The translations under genes and the position numbers were made by a program. Below are positions 1 through 11,146 of a stretch of DNA of 64,000 nt, piece after piece. Source of the stretch: Diphasiastrum complanatum (Eukaryota; Streptophyta; Lycopodiopsida; Lycopodiales; Lycopodiaceae); contig CM055103.1 of assembly GCA_029204225.1 (NCBI GenBank), positions 54,426,926 through 54,490,925 of the forward strand, read 5' to 3'. Numbering within the stretch: the stretch's first letter is position 1; every line of letters begins with the position of its first letter. The notes under the pieces are model-generated. The model had not been told where the DNA came from and did no database searches. It saw only the letters and a list, made by a program, of their open reading frames with translations.

Positions 1-1227
1 ATAGGACCCTAGGCATTGAAACTAGTATATGCCTAATAAAGCTTATATCATGGTTAGTTCACATTGAACTTTGACCATTTGATTAAGGTATATTGTAAAG
101 TTCTACATAGATTCTTTTGAGAAATTCGACATCTTCAAGATGACAACCAAGTATCACTTACATGTGAAATTAGAGAAGGATTATGCGACAACCAAACCTG
201 CATGGGGTGTTAACTTAAATCCGTATGAGATGCATTGTTGGAGATTAGAAGGCAAAAAACATATTGACCTATGGGTAAGAGGTGATTTATACCCCTGCAA
301 TCCACTAGTAGATGTGCCTCCTAAATAATATGATGTACATAGTTTGTTAAAGTTCATTGGGGATGGTGGTAATGGATTCCTTGGCTATTGTCAAGCAATG
401 GATTCTCGAAGAATTCAAGCTGACATTGGCAAATATGGCAAACATTCATATATTGAGTATGAATGACAATTTAAAGTCATTACATGGAATAAATATGAAA
501 TTGGAACAGGAGATAAATGATTTAAAAATAGAGCTTGCCAGTTCTGTCGCAAAAATTGAAGAATTGAAATCTTCAATCAGTATATTTGAGAGGACAATAT
601 ATGGCTTACAACGAAAGCGTGGAGTCTTAATGGATCAGCAAGCACAAAATGAGAACACTAAAAGACACAAACTAGAAGCTTTGGCACCAGGTGGTGGTGC
701 CAGTAAAATACGTATGAGAGACACAAAAGAGTTCTTGCAAAAGATGGTTGGAAAATATTTTATTGCTGGAAAATATATGAAACATTTTCTGAAGGGTAAA
801 GATTTGATTAAAATTGTGGAAGATGAAACAAGTGATTCAATTCGCTTGAGAATTGCAAAAGAGCTAGTCAACAAGCTCAAGCCAAATCCAAATGTTAAAG
901 AGATGATGTACGCATGTGACCAAGGAGGTGTGAGTTGCAAGGGGTATAGAGCTTTAAAGAAGTATATGAAACGCTCTGACAAAAATGGGTTAAAACACCA
1001 TCAGATAATACCTACTTATAAACTTGTTGAATCCATCAAACGAGAATGCAATTCGATTTTGCTCTCTAAATTAGGAGAGTTTCAGCATATTGAGGATTCA
1101 TTTACAATAACCAATAAGAAGAAAGGACCTGCGACTTGTTTTCATTATCATCAAGGCAAGAATATATTCTTAGATCTGGAAAAGGTCCAAGCAATGATGA
1201 TCTGACATTACGAAGTTAAAACAAATG

Positions 1228-1314
1228 GTAAGAACATTTCTTGTAGATTCCGATTTTCAGTTGTATGCTTCTCTTCAACTGATATGTTTTCATAATGAAA
1301 ATTTTGTTTTATAG
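1228..1314 (+). other. Probable intron in the transposase-like remnant
   Basis: A GTAAGA donor follows ACAAATG and a TTTTATAG acceptor precedes ATTGTGGAGG. The 87 bp between them are AT-rich, and the conserved frame (GGKVIFVIKLDE) resumes directly after the acceptor. This supports an intron rather than a frameshift and argues against a retrocopy. Confidence 0.5.
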
Positions 1315-2316
1315 ATTGTGGAGGTAAAGTTATATTTGTTATTAAGTTGGACGAAGTGAAAATCGTAAAAGGGCGTAAACTTGAACGTGTCACAATCACC
1401 TTGATGAACCATGAATTGCAATAGTTTGGCGGAAGTTATTGTAAAGAATTTAGTGTGCAATCCGAAAATCACATATGGTGGATAGCTATATTTGAAGTTG
1501 CTAAGGAGTCTCATGAAGTATTGAAGTGGCTATTTGAAAAATGTAGTATATCTAAGATAATACATGCACAAAATGAAGGCAAATTGCTCAATGTTGAAGG
1601 AGAAAGCTTTGTTGTAGAACGACACCTAGCTGCTGATTTGAAGACCTTGAAATGTATGTACGGTTGTGGTCTCGATGCAAATGAAAGCATTTTTGTATAT
1701 ATTGTATGTTTGAATCTGGACGAAACAGAAGTATTTTGAATTGCAACCAACGTCTTGCACCAAATAGACACAATCTAGACAAAGCTTGGAGCCTTGTGTT
1801 GAACACTCCTCTCCAAAGAGTCCATTTTGGTGAATTACAAATACTGGACAAATTATTATTTTTGCATTGTTGTTACACATGGAACATGCAGCCCAAATCA
1901 AGAGCAGATGTTAGCGTTAGAAATCTAGAGATAATTTTATCTAATATGAGATTGCATGGGGTCCATGTGGGTCTTACCAAAGACGTTGAGATGAATGGAA
2001 AAATGCAAGATGTTCCAACAAAATTTTCAATGGGTGGTGTGAAAGCAAGACACTTATGTCAACTCATATTGTACGCAAAAGCAGTGTTGAATGGGAATAC
2101 TGGAAGAAATTATGTCAATGCACAACAAATATTGGCTCAGATCCTCGCATGGCAAGTATAGGTGCTAAGGTCTGGCAAGCATTTGATGCCTTGTCACAAA
2201 CTATCAACAAAAAGATGATGAGAGATGAAGATTTGGATAGATACACAAGAGAAGTCAAAACATTCATGCAATTGATGATCGATGCATGGGGAGATACACA
2301 CATAACTCACTATATG

Positions 2317-2394
2317 GTATGTGTGTATCATATTTTTTACTTTTGTATTTATGTATTTATAAAGATTTAAACTAATACAAATTTTATTTGAACA
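2317..2394 (+). other. Probable second intron, acceptor decayed
   Basis: ATG|GTATGTGTG is a good donor at the end of the DTHITHYM segment. The next constrained segment (HIFYANGPW) starts near 2395 in another frame after an AT-rich stretch. The expected AG now reads AC, so the acceptor seems mutated. Confidence 0.35.
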
Positions 2395-2775
2395 TCACAT
2401 CTTTTATGCTAATGGACCTTGGTTTATAAAAACCTATGGATCATTAGCTATTTGGAATATGCAAGGGATGGAGAAGAGTCATTACAGGGCAAAGGCTGCA
2501 AATTTCAAAAATTCACGCCATGGCGGAGGAAAGGGTCTTAGTAATGCATTGGTTGAGATATTCCAATGGTTTTACAGAGGAGTTTTGGGCCGAGGACACT
2601 TTGAAAACACAAGAACTGAAGAGTTGAGTTCAATGATCTCCAATTCAAATTCAGTTAGAAAGACCGCATGGCAATCCTCTAATGCTAAAACAAGACACCA
2701 AGAATGGAGGATATCTAGAGTCCGAGTTGGAAAGAGATGGATGCTGAGGCCACCAACATCCAATGTTTTGTAAAA

Positions 2776-3104
2776 CAATGCTAGAGAAGCAACAAAAATT
2801 GATGTGATGGAATAGAAGCAATTTATGTTAGATTGTACTTCGAATATTCCTTTGTGATAAATATTATTGACTAATTGGATTGTTGTTATAAATAAAAATT
2901 GTTTAATTTTATTTTATAATAATATCTATTTTTGAAAACATGTCCTTCTATATAAGAGTGTGAGTTCTCATTCTGTTGTCACTTCCTGCTCTGTTGAAAT
3001 TTCTTCCCTCGTAGTTTAACTTCTCTCGTGTAATTAGACTAGTAATTTGCTGGTAAATTAGTTGTGAAAAAAGTGGATCTTGAATGGATCCAAACTCCTA
3101 AAAT
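2776..3104. other. AT-rich spacer, nothing recognised
   Basis: No coding frame or repeat was recognised. A TATATAAG motif near 2950 followed by a pyrimidine-rich stretch could be an LTR promoter remnant, but no LTR ends were found. Confidence 0.3.
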
Positions 3105-4930
3105 ACTTGGCTAAGATCTTTGCACAACAAGCTACAAAAGCTAGAAATGGCAAAGCATCCTAATGCTACCTTTGATACACATGAACTTGACAAAGCATTC
3201 AAGTGCTCATTTCCTTGGCACATTCACAAAGGGTTCTATTCTTCCTTTTTGCCACTCCATTCTGTTGTAGAGTCCTAGGACTAGAGTACTCCCTTCCCAT
3301 GTGCTATGCAAAAATCTTTGAACTTACTTGAAGTGTATTCCCCTCCAGTATCTGATCTCAAGCATTTGATCTTTGTACTAAATTAATTTTCCACTTCATT
3401 CTTAAACTTGACAAATGCAGCAAACACTTCATCATTGGTTTTAAGAAGATAGACCCACATTAGAAAAAATTTGAGCACAAAAGGGGCCTTTAAAAAAGAA
3501 ACCTTTTATTTTTTTTCTCAAAATTTTCTTCCACATGGTCCAATGAAAACACTCAAATTTGAAATCTACATAACGTAGCTCCTTCAAATTAATTTTCATT
3601 TCTTTTTAAAGAAATGTAATTTTGCGTCGGGGGCAACCCGTAAATAAGCCATTTTATTTGTAGTATAGTATGCAACTCAGCAAAAAAACAGTGTAACTTT
3701 TTACCGGCAACTCGGATTGAGACAATTATGGTGCCATTAGAAAGCCCTCGATGAGAGCTTTTCAATGACACCAACATGACCCAGTTCCAAGCTACAGTGA
3801 AGAAGTTATGCTAGTCCAAGTTTTGGTCGGTCAACACTTGGTCAACCCGATATCTCTTTCAAGCGCAGTTGACCGGTTTGACCAAGCTACGGTGAAGAAG
3901 TTATGGCCAGTTAAAGTTTTGGTAGGTCAACACTTGGTCAACCCGATATCTCTTTCAAGCGCAGTTGGCCGGTTTGTCACGATATATCTTTCAAGCGCAG
4001 TTGACCGATTTGACAAACCGATCAACTACGCTTGAAAGCGATATCGGGTTGACCAAGTGTTGACCTACAAAACTTTGATTGGCCATAACTTCTTCATCGT
4101 AGCTTGGAGCTGTCATGTTGGGTGTCGTTGAAAAGCTCTTGTCGAGGGCTTTCTAATGGCACCGTAATCGTCTCAATCTGAGTTGTCGTTCAAAAGTTAT
4201 GATTTTTTTCAGTCACAGACTATACTACCTACATAATAGCTAATCATCGAAGACTGTGTGGACAGGACTGCAGGCAGAAAAAGACTTTATTTTAGTATTT
4301 TACATTGCCAAAAAATTGTCATCCTACGTGGCAATCCTTATAGGGCCCTTTCCAAGTCCAAATTTTCTCTAATGAGTATACCTACTAAAGTCATCAATTA
4401 AAGTTGCATACATTTTTACCCCACCATTGCTAGTTGTACTAAAAGAATGAAGATCCGAGTTGAAAAACTACTTTAGATCTAGAAGTAGATCTAGTATAAG
4501 CAAGTCTACGAGATTTGGACAAGGCACCATGTTCACAAAATGTATTATTTGGAACAAGACTTTTAGGGAGACCAAGAATATGCTCTTTCTTTTTCATTAC
4601 CTCCAAAGATTTGAAGTTGGGATGGCCCAACCTCTTATGCCAAACTTCTTGGTTTGTCAATTGTTCTCTAGCCATACAGCCTTCATTCTTAGAGATCACA
4701 CAAGCATCCAGTTTGAAAAGTTTACCATGCCTTCTTCCTTTAGCAATCAAGGATCCACACTTACTTATCAAACAAGCATCTCCAATGAACTCAACATCAA
4801 GTCCCTTGTCAATCATTTGACTAACAGTAAGCAAGTTCTTAGTGATTGAAGGAATGTACAATACATTTTCAAGATTTACTTGTTGATACCAAGATCTCCT
4901 TAGGAAAGGAATTCAAAATACAAGATCTTG
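3105..4930 (-). pseudogene. Ty1/copia pol fragment (pre-integrase and integrase), split by a foldback element
   Basis: Read on the minus strand, 4930-4440 gives a copia GAG-pre-integrase domain (NLENVLYIPSITKNLLTVSQ, then EVWHKRLGHPNFKSL). It is followed by the start of the integrase core (ATLIDDFSRYT near 4400-4372). The integrase continues at 3461-3105 (WVYLLKTNDEVF, LRSDTGGEYTS, QQNGVAKRKNR). The two pieces are separated by an inserted hairpin element at 3462-4371. Frameshifts occur near 3290 and within 4440-4372. The residue normally Glu in the last integrase motif is Lys (about 3248). Gag, protease, RT and LTRs are missing. The fragment ends abruptly against the satellite at 4931. Confidence 0.8.
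3462..4371. mobile_element. Foldback (long inverted repeat) element, about 910 bp
   Basis: Both ends are inverted copies of each other: TAGAAAAAATTTGAGC at the left, and the complement of CCAAATTTTCTCTA at the right. Similarity continues inwards almost to the centre near 4010-4020, so the whole element is one imperfect hairpin. The left arm carries direct repeats of a block containing CAACACTTGGTCAACCCGAT (near 3830 and 3930), and its complement recurs at 4040-4070. The short frames inside are by-products of the repeat and were not called. It interrupts a copia integrase at a known position, so the boundaries are good to a few bases. The target-site duplication is not clear (at most 2 bp). 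No transposase is encoded. A related arm lies at 33430-33780. Confidence 0.7.
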
Positions 4931-6308
4931 TTGGCATAAATGACGGCTTCTAAAAAATTGTCAAATAAACTAGAATAAATGACGATTTTCTAGGCCGTCA
5001 TTTATTCCAGTTTTTGCAAGAATTGATGTTTAAGTCTATGTATCACATATACTTATCATAATAGGCAGTTATCCAACCATTCATGTGTAAATTTACCTAC
5101 TTGGGTTATACATGGGATATTATACCTATCGACGTGTTCTATATTGTCGGATTTAACACTAACACATATCATCGATGTGCATCAAACAATATATGACACA
5201 CTTATATCAATTTAAGGGCATGTTATACTATCATATCCATCTAAATACTTTTATTTGCCCACTTATCTACCCAGTAAGCCAAAAAACATAAAGAAACATT
5301 ATTTTGGCATAAATGACGGCTTCTGAAAAATTGTCATATAAACCAGATTAAATGATGGTTTTTGTAGGCCATCATTTAATCAATTTTTTTCCATGAATTG
5401 ATATATATGTGTAATTATCACATATATTTATCATAATAGGTAGTAATCCATCCATTCATGTGTAGATTTAGATACTTGGGTTATGCATGTGATATTATAC
5501 CTATCCACGTGTTCTAAACTGTCAGATTCAACACTAATACATATCATCAATGTATATCAAACAATAAATGACACTTGTATCAATTTAAAGGCATGTTATA
5601 CTATCCTATCCATCTAACAATTTTTATTTGCCCACTTATCTACACATGAAGCTATAAAACTTCAAGAAAATATAATTTTTGGCATAAATGACTGCTTCTG
5701 AAAGACTGTCATATAAACCAGAATAAATGACGGTTTTCTAGGCCGTCATTTATTCCATTTTTTACATGAATTGATATTTAAGTCTATGTATCACATATAC
5801 TTATCATAATACGCAATAACATATCCATTCATGTGTAAATTTACCTACTTGGGTTATACATGGGATAGTATAACCATCAATGTGTTCTATATTGTCGGTT
5901 CAACACTACTACATATCATCGAAGTGTCTCAAATGATATATGACATTCACTTATATCAATTTAAAGCCATGTTATACTATCATATTCGTCTAACAACTTC
6001 TATTTGCCCACTGATCTACACATGAAGCCATAAAACTTTAAAAAAATGTAATCTTTGGCATAAATGACGGCTTCTGAAAAACTGTCATATAACCCAGAAT
6101 AAATGACAGTTTTCTAGGCCGTCATTTATTCCATTTTTTGCATGAATTGATATATAAGTCTATGTATCACATATACTTATTATAATAGACAGTAATCCAT
6201 CCATTCATTTGTAAATTTACCTACTTGGATTTTACATGGGATATTATACCTATCGACGTGTTGTATATTGTCGGATTCAACACTAACACAAATCATCGAC
6301 ATGCATTA
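4931..6308. repeat. Satellite array, about 375 bp unit, 3.7 copies, hairpin-bearing
   Basis: Units start with TTGGCATAAATGAC at 4931, 5304, 5679 and 6055 (spacing 373-376 bp). Each contains a palindromic part near its start and an AT-rich remainder with shared landmarks such as CTACTTGGGTTATACATGGG and TTTGCCCACTTATCTACA. The hairpin arms are 13 bp with a loop of about 10 nt, for example 5721-5733 with 5743-5755. The array is cut on the left by a copia fragment and on the right by another at 6308. Small ORFs in it are not conserved between units. Confidence 0.9.
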
Positions 6309-9300
6309 TACACTTGGGATACTCTCAAGTCCATCCATGAGGCAAAGAATACTTCTACACTTCTAACACTAAGAAACCAAATTTTTCAAAGTGTACAGAG
6401 AAGTGATGAATGTGCTTCAGCTTATGTAATGAGAGTTAAAGACCTCCATAGAGAATTGTCATGCATAGGAGACTCCATCAACTGAAATGAACTTGTTCAA
6501 GTCATACTTAATGGGTTAAAGGAGGAATATGACAACCTTGTTCAGAGTTATGCCATTAAGGAGGAGCTACCAAGTTTGGAAGCACTCCAAAGTGTGCTCA
6601 TTTTAGACAAGAGTATAAACTCTTGAAAATGGAGAGACTGTCTCTCAACATTGATGGTAAAGCCCTCTTTACCAAAGACAAGCACAAGACAAGAAGTAAG
6701 AATCAACACCAACCCTCTTCAAGTAAGAACAATCTTATTTCCAAGGAGAAAGGAGAAGAGGATGAGTCCTCTCAAGCTTCCACATCCAAGCAGAAGAAGA
6801 AAAACAAATTGTTTGATAGTGGACTAGATGTGAATTTCAATGTTGATACATGTACAATCAAGAAGCATGATGAGATCCTTGCATTTGGGTCTAGGTATGG
6901 TGGAATCTACAAGCTTGATCCCAAAGAGTATGCTAACTCTTGTGATGGTGCTTTTGCTTCTCATATTTCTCTGGAGGAACTTTGGAATAGAAGGTTGGGA
7001 CATCCTAACTATAGTTCTATGGTGTCCATGGTCAAGAAAGCCAAAGCTACTGGCTTGCCAAATCTTATCTCCAAGAATTTCAAGCCATGTGAGGCTTGTG
7101 CCATATCTAAGTCCCATAAGAAGTCTTTTTCAAAGTCATCTATCAAGACTACACATCCATTAGAGCTCATACACTCGAATGTGCACTTCTCATCTTCAAA
7201 GAGCAAGGGTGGTGCTACTTGCTTTGTAACTTTCATTGATGATTTCACTAGATTTACTTGGTTATATCTTCTAGCTTCAAAGTCTATGGTGTTTGACTAT
7301 TTCCTAAAGTTCAAAGCTCTAGTTGAAAAGCAATTTTCATACAAAATCAAGATTCTTAGAAGTGATGGAGGTGGTGAGTACACTTCCAATAAATTTCATG
7401 ATTATTGTGAGCTTGAAGGCATTAAAAGGGAGTTTTCTTGTGCATATACACCATCTCAAAATGGGGTGGCTAAAAGAAAGAATAGAACATTGTGTGAATG
7501 TGCCAAAACCATTAGAATTGAGACATCCTTCATATGAAGCACTTTATTTGAAGAAACCTAAGGTTGATCACCTTAGAGTATTTGGATGCATATGCTTTGT
7601 CCATATTCCCTTGGAAACGAGAAAGAAGGATGATCCTTGTGCAAGCAAAGGAGTAATGGATTCATCCAACAAGAAAGCCTATCGAATCTACATGCTCTCT
7701 ACTTCTAAAGTAATTGATAGTAGAAATGTAGTTTTTCTTGAAGAAGAAAAGTCCAATCTTGGAGGGGTCGAGATCAAGCAACCTCAAAATCTATCACCTT
7801 TTGTTATTGAAGACAATCAACATATGGAAGAGTCGAGATTTGAAGATGGAAGTCCTCGGATTTTCACTCCTAGAAGATCCATGAGGGAGAGATCCGAGCC
7901 TAAGAGGCTCACTTATGATGACAAAGGAAAACAAGTGGATCTTGATTCCACTTATGCTTATTTTATTTCTAATGAGGAGCCCAAAGATGTCCAAGAAGCC
8001 CTCAATACCAAGGAGTGGTATGAGGCCATGAAGATTGAATATGATGCATTGATCAGCAACCACACATGGGAGCTAGTGGATCCACCACCTAACATGCATA
8101 TTATTGGATGCAAGTGGGTGTTCAATATCAAGTACAATCATGATGGCTCCATCAACAAGTACAAGGCAAGATTATGTGCTAAAGGCTTTGCACAAATATA
8201 TGGCCTTGACTATGAAGAAACCTTTGCTCCTATAGCAAAGATGGTAACAATAAGAATTATAATCTCTCTTGCCTTATTTTTTAAGTGGAAACTGTTTCAA
8301 CTTGATGTCTCCAACGCTTTTTTGAGTGGCTATCTTGAGGAGGAGATATACATGGAACAGCCTCAAGGATTTATCAAGGATAAATCTAAGGTGTGTTTTC
8401 TATTTACAAGTCTTTGTGGCTTGAAGCAAGCACCTAGATCATGGTATTCAAGACTCAACAACTTTCTACTTTTATTAGGATTTGTGCTTAGTGACTATGA
8501 TCCTTCTATGTACTTAAAGTTTGATGGTAGTAATATTGTCATTCTTCTAATCTATGTAGATGACATTATTCTTAGTGGAACTTGTTTGATGGTAGTTCAA
8601 GAAACCAAAGATGAATTAGGAAAAGAATTTAAAATGCAAAATCTAGGAGAGATTCATTACATTTTGGGCCTTGAGATTGATTTTCATGAAAAGTATGCTT
8701 TTATTTGTCAATCTAGATATGTCTTTTCTATGTTGAGAAAATTCAATATGCAAAATTGTAAAGGCATAGATACTCCCATGGAGCAACATGTAAAAGATCC
8801 TATTAAAGGTGATGAAATATCCTTCGAGGACATCACACTTTATAGGAGTCTTACAGGCTCTTTAATTTGGCTTACTATCACTAGACCCAATTTGAGCTAT
8901 TGTGTGCACAAATTGAGTCAATTCATGCAAGATCCTAAGATCCAACATTGGAAGATGGCCAAGGGAGTTCTAAGATATGTATCTTCTACTCAAGATTATG
9001 GTTTATTGTACAAGAATGAAGATCTAACCATTGTTGGCTACTCGGATTCCGATTTTGCAAGTGATAAAATGGATCGAAAGTCCATTAATGCATATAATAT
9101 CTTTCTTGGAGGCAATCTTGTGTCTTGGCTTTCAAAAAAGCAAGATACCATATCTCTATCTTCTTGTGAAGCCAAGTACAAAGAACTCACTACAACAACT
9201 AAATAGGTGCTTTGGATCAAGAGGTTAATCATGGAGCTAAAGTGCATCAAAGAGGATGATCTTCCCTTGATCAAATGTGACAACATATCGGCCCAAGCTC

Positions 9301-9343
9301 TTGCAAACAATCCTATTTTTCATGCAAGAAATTTAGAGCATTA
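6309..9343 (+). pseudogene. Ty1/copia gag-pol remnant with integrase, RT and RNase H
   Basis: Order: gag fragment (6309-6810, stop at 6482, frameshift near 6610), GAG-pre-integrase and integrase (about 6810-7537), then, after a frameshift near 7530, integrase C-terminus, RT and RNase H (7530-9343). Gag runs straight from a Lys-rich stretch into LFDSGLDVNFNVD, so zinc knuckle and protease have been deleted. The integrase has LRSDGGGEY (Asp near 7363), but QNGVAKRKNR carries Lys (7472) where Glu is expected. A further deletion removes part of the integrase after CECAKTIR. The RT is nearly complete, with YVDD at 8553-8564. RNase H shows YSDSDFASD and SSCEAKY, then a stop at 9204. The 5' end abuts the satellite and the 3' end meets another copia LTR tip. 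No LTR of its own is present. Confidence 0.9.
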
Positions 9344-9373
9344 GGGCATTCCCACACGTGTGAAAATTTCACA
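9344..9373 (+). repeat. Last ~30 bp of a copia 5' LTR
   Basis: CCCACACGTGTGAAAATTTC followed by ACA lies directly before a primer binding site. The same CACACGTGTG plus CA end is seen in the LTR ending at 41691 (minus strand). The rest of the LTR is missing. Confidence 0.7.
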
Positions 9374-9385
9374 TGGTATCAGAGC
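9374..9385 (+). other. Primer binding site (initiator tRNA-Met type)
   Basis: TGGTATCAGAGC, the usual plant copia PBS, sits one base after the LTR-terminal CA. Confidence 0.85.
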
Positions 9386-10108
9386 CTACCTAAGTGTCTA
9401 ATGCTTGTTTCATCCAAAGTTCCAAAAAGAGAGACTAGTTTGCATCTCCCATGCTATCTCAAGAAAAATTGGATCAAAATGGTTCATAATCATAAGGATT
9501 GGATCATTTTTTATATTGTATTGATTTTCTTGTTCAGACACATGTGAAGGACAGCCCAATTCAATTTGGTGGTTCTCTTCCATGTGTGATCCAAAATTGG
9601 TGCTTGATAGCTAGTTTCAAAGCTATTTGAGCTAGTTTGTGTAGCAATTGACTTCGTAGTGATTGGATCTCCCATCATAAGTTATAGTCAATTTAATCAA
9701 GGTGGTCGGGGCACCCAACCTAGTTGGATACTTTTACTTTTGACTCTATCATGCTTGTTTGATCAAAAATCTCACTTCTAGGCTTGCCAATCTTGTTTTC
9801 TTGAGATCTAGTCATCATCTTGAAGTCATAGCCACTTTTTTTCATACAATTGGTTTGTATTTGAGTGATTTGTGGATTCTTGGAGTGTTTTCCATGTGCC
9901 AAAGATAGCTTGACCCAAATTTAGCCCATATTTCATCAATTGAAGTGAGATTGATCTAAATTAAGAGAGATTGGAAAAGCTAGTGAGGTTTATCGCACAT
10001 TTTGTTGCAAGATCTTGCATAGGACTTCGTAGTACACCTTTCAAGGATCCTATAGTGAGAGATAAGCAACATTTATTCTCTCATTACAAGGAGTCTTCAC
10101 TACTTTTT
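9386..10108 (+). other. Copia 5' leader, non-coding
   Basis: This sequence between PBS and gag start has no convincing frame. It corresponds in position to 41026-41677 (minus) of the complete derivative. Confidence 0.6.
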
Positions 10109-10836
10109 ATGGCATCCATGGGTCCCTACCTATTGGAATCTAGTGAAAGACTATCTACCTCCAACTATTCTATTTGGAAGGTTAGAATGGAGTCAATCTT
10201 GATACTTCAAGATGTGATGGACATTGTACTTGGGATTGAGGAGGAGCCCCAAGTCCTTCAAGAAGTACAAAATTATAATAAGAGGGATAGGATGGCTCTC
10301 CATTATATCAAGATGAATGTCTCTAATGAGATTTTGAGAGAGATTGGTGACTGCAACTCGGCCAAGCAAGCTTGAGGTACTCTCAAAGCTATTTATGAAG
10401 CCCAAAATACTCTAGGCTACTCACTCTTAGAAATCAAATCTTCAAAAGTTCTCAAAAGAGTGATAAGAGTGCCAATAATTATATGTTGAGAGTGAAAGAT
10501 ACTCATAGGGAGCTTGCTTGCATTGGAGGATCTATAAATCAAGGTGAGCTAGTCCAAGTCATACTTAATGGCTTGAGGCATGAGTATGAGAACCTTGTCC
10601 TATCCTATGCCATCAAGGAGGAGCTACCTACTTTGGAGGCTTTGCAAGGAGTGCTAATGGCTAAAGAATCAAGGCGTGAGAGCAAGCTATTTAGGATGGA
10701 TAAGTTGTCACTCAATCATAATGGTGAAGACAAAGTTTTATTTGCCAAGCACAAAGAGAGGAGCAAAAGACAACACCAACACTTCTCTAAGGACAAAGAA
10801 AAAGACCAATATGGAGAGGATGATGATTCCTCTTGA
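10109..10836 (+). pseudogene. Copia gag (N-terminal two thirds), frameshifted
   Basis: The ATG at 10109 starts MASMGPYLLESSERLSTSNY, close to the intact gag at 41025 (minus). A stop at 10373 and a small deletion near 10400 break the frame. It reopens at 10483 (RVKDTHRELACIGGS) and runs to the Lys/Asp-rich segment at 10836. The gag core (retrotransposon gag, copia type) is recognisable, but the zinc knuckle is not reached because the sequence switches near 10838 to an inverted copia fragment. Confidence 0.85.
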
Positions 10837-10838
10837 TA

Positions 10839-11146
10839 TTCTATACCTTCAAAAGTGATAACTTGTGATGCTTCTTGAGAAGCCTTGATCTTGGCCACTT
10901 CCAAGGTCGAATCTTCATGCAATATGACATCTCTATTCACACCACTTTTGAAATAGAGAGTGTAAAGACACTAAAGGCCTCCTTAATGGATGAGTATCCA
11001 ATCATGATCCATGAACTTGGATCGTCCTTCCTCTTTGTTTCCAAGGGAATATGTGCAAAGCAAGCACTACCAAGTTCACTAAGGTGATCAAGCTATTCCT
11101 TCAAGAGCTCCAATACTCCTCAAATATTTGATCTTCAATGAGAATT
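10839..11146 (-). pseudogene. Copia fragment from the integrase-RT linker, inverted
   Basis: On the minus strand this reads MNRDVILHEDSTLEVAKIKA and neighbouring residues. It matches 39280-39600 (minus) almost base for base, with small indels. It is joined head to head to the plus-strand gag at 10836 and cut by a different LTR at about 11147. Confidence 0.8.

Larger units (their letters stand above)
79..2775 (+). pseudogene. Decayed transposase-like gene with introns, family not recognised
   Basis: A single ancestral protein can be followed through several frames: about 79-450, 453-1205, 1315-1740, 1706-2055, 2056-2316 and 2395-2772. The order is a novel N-terminal part, a coiled coil (about 453-600, heptad-like Leu/Ile), a basic linker, then a globular part. 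In the globular part an Asp in IKLDEVKI (1350), an Asp in AADLKTLKC (1635) and a Glu in GMEKSHYRAK (2471) are spaced like a D/D/E RNase-H-fold active site, with Cys residues after the second Asp. HIFYANGPWFIKTYGS near the end looks strongly constrained. That layout resembles DDE transposases in general (inference); I cannot name the family. The gene is broken by a stop near 327, a frameshift near 453, stops after 1200 and near 1425, and frame changes near 1735 and 2055. Terminal inverted repeats were not found, and the 5' end may lie outside the window. Confidence 0.5.

Noticed and set aside
635-982. Minus-strand ORF of 115 codons
   Set aside because: Antisense shadow of the conserved plus-strand frame of the transposase-like remnant.
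3808-4035. ORF with repeated LVGQHLVNPISLSSAV segments
   Set aside because: It lies within one arm of the foldback element and its repeats come from DNA-level direct repeats; no protein evidence.
5831-6485. Short ORFs in the satellite and its junction
   Set aside because: Not open in other satellite units; the end of the second belongs to copia gag.
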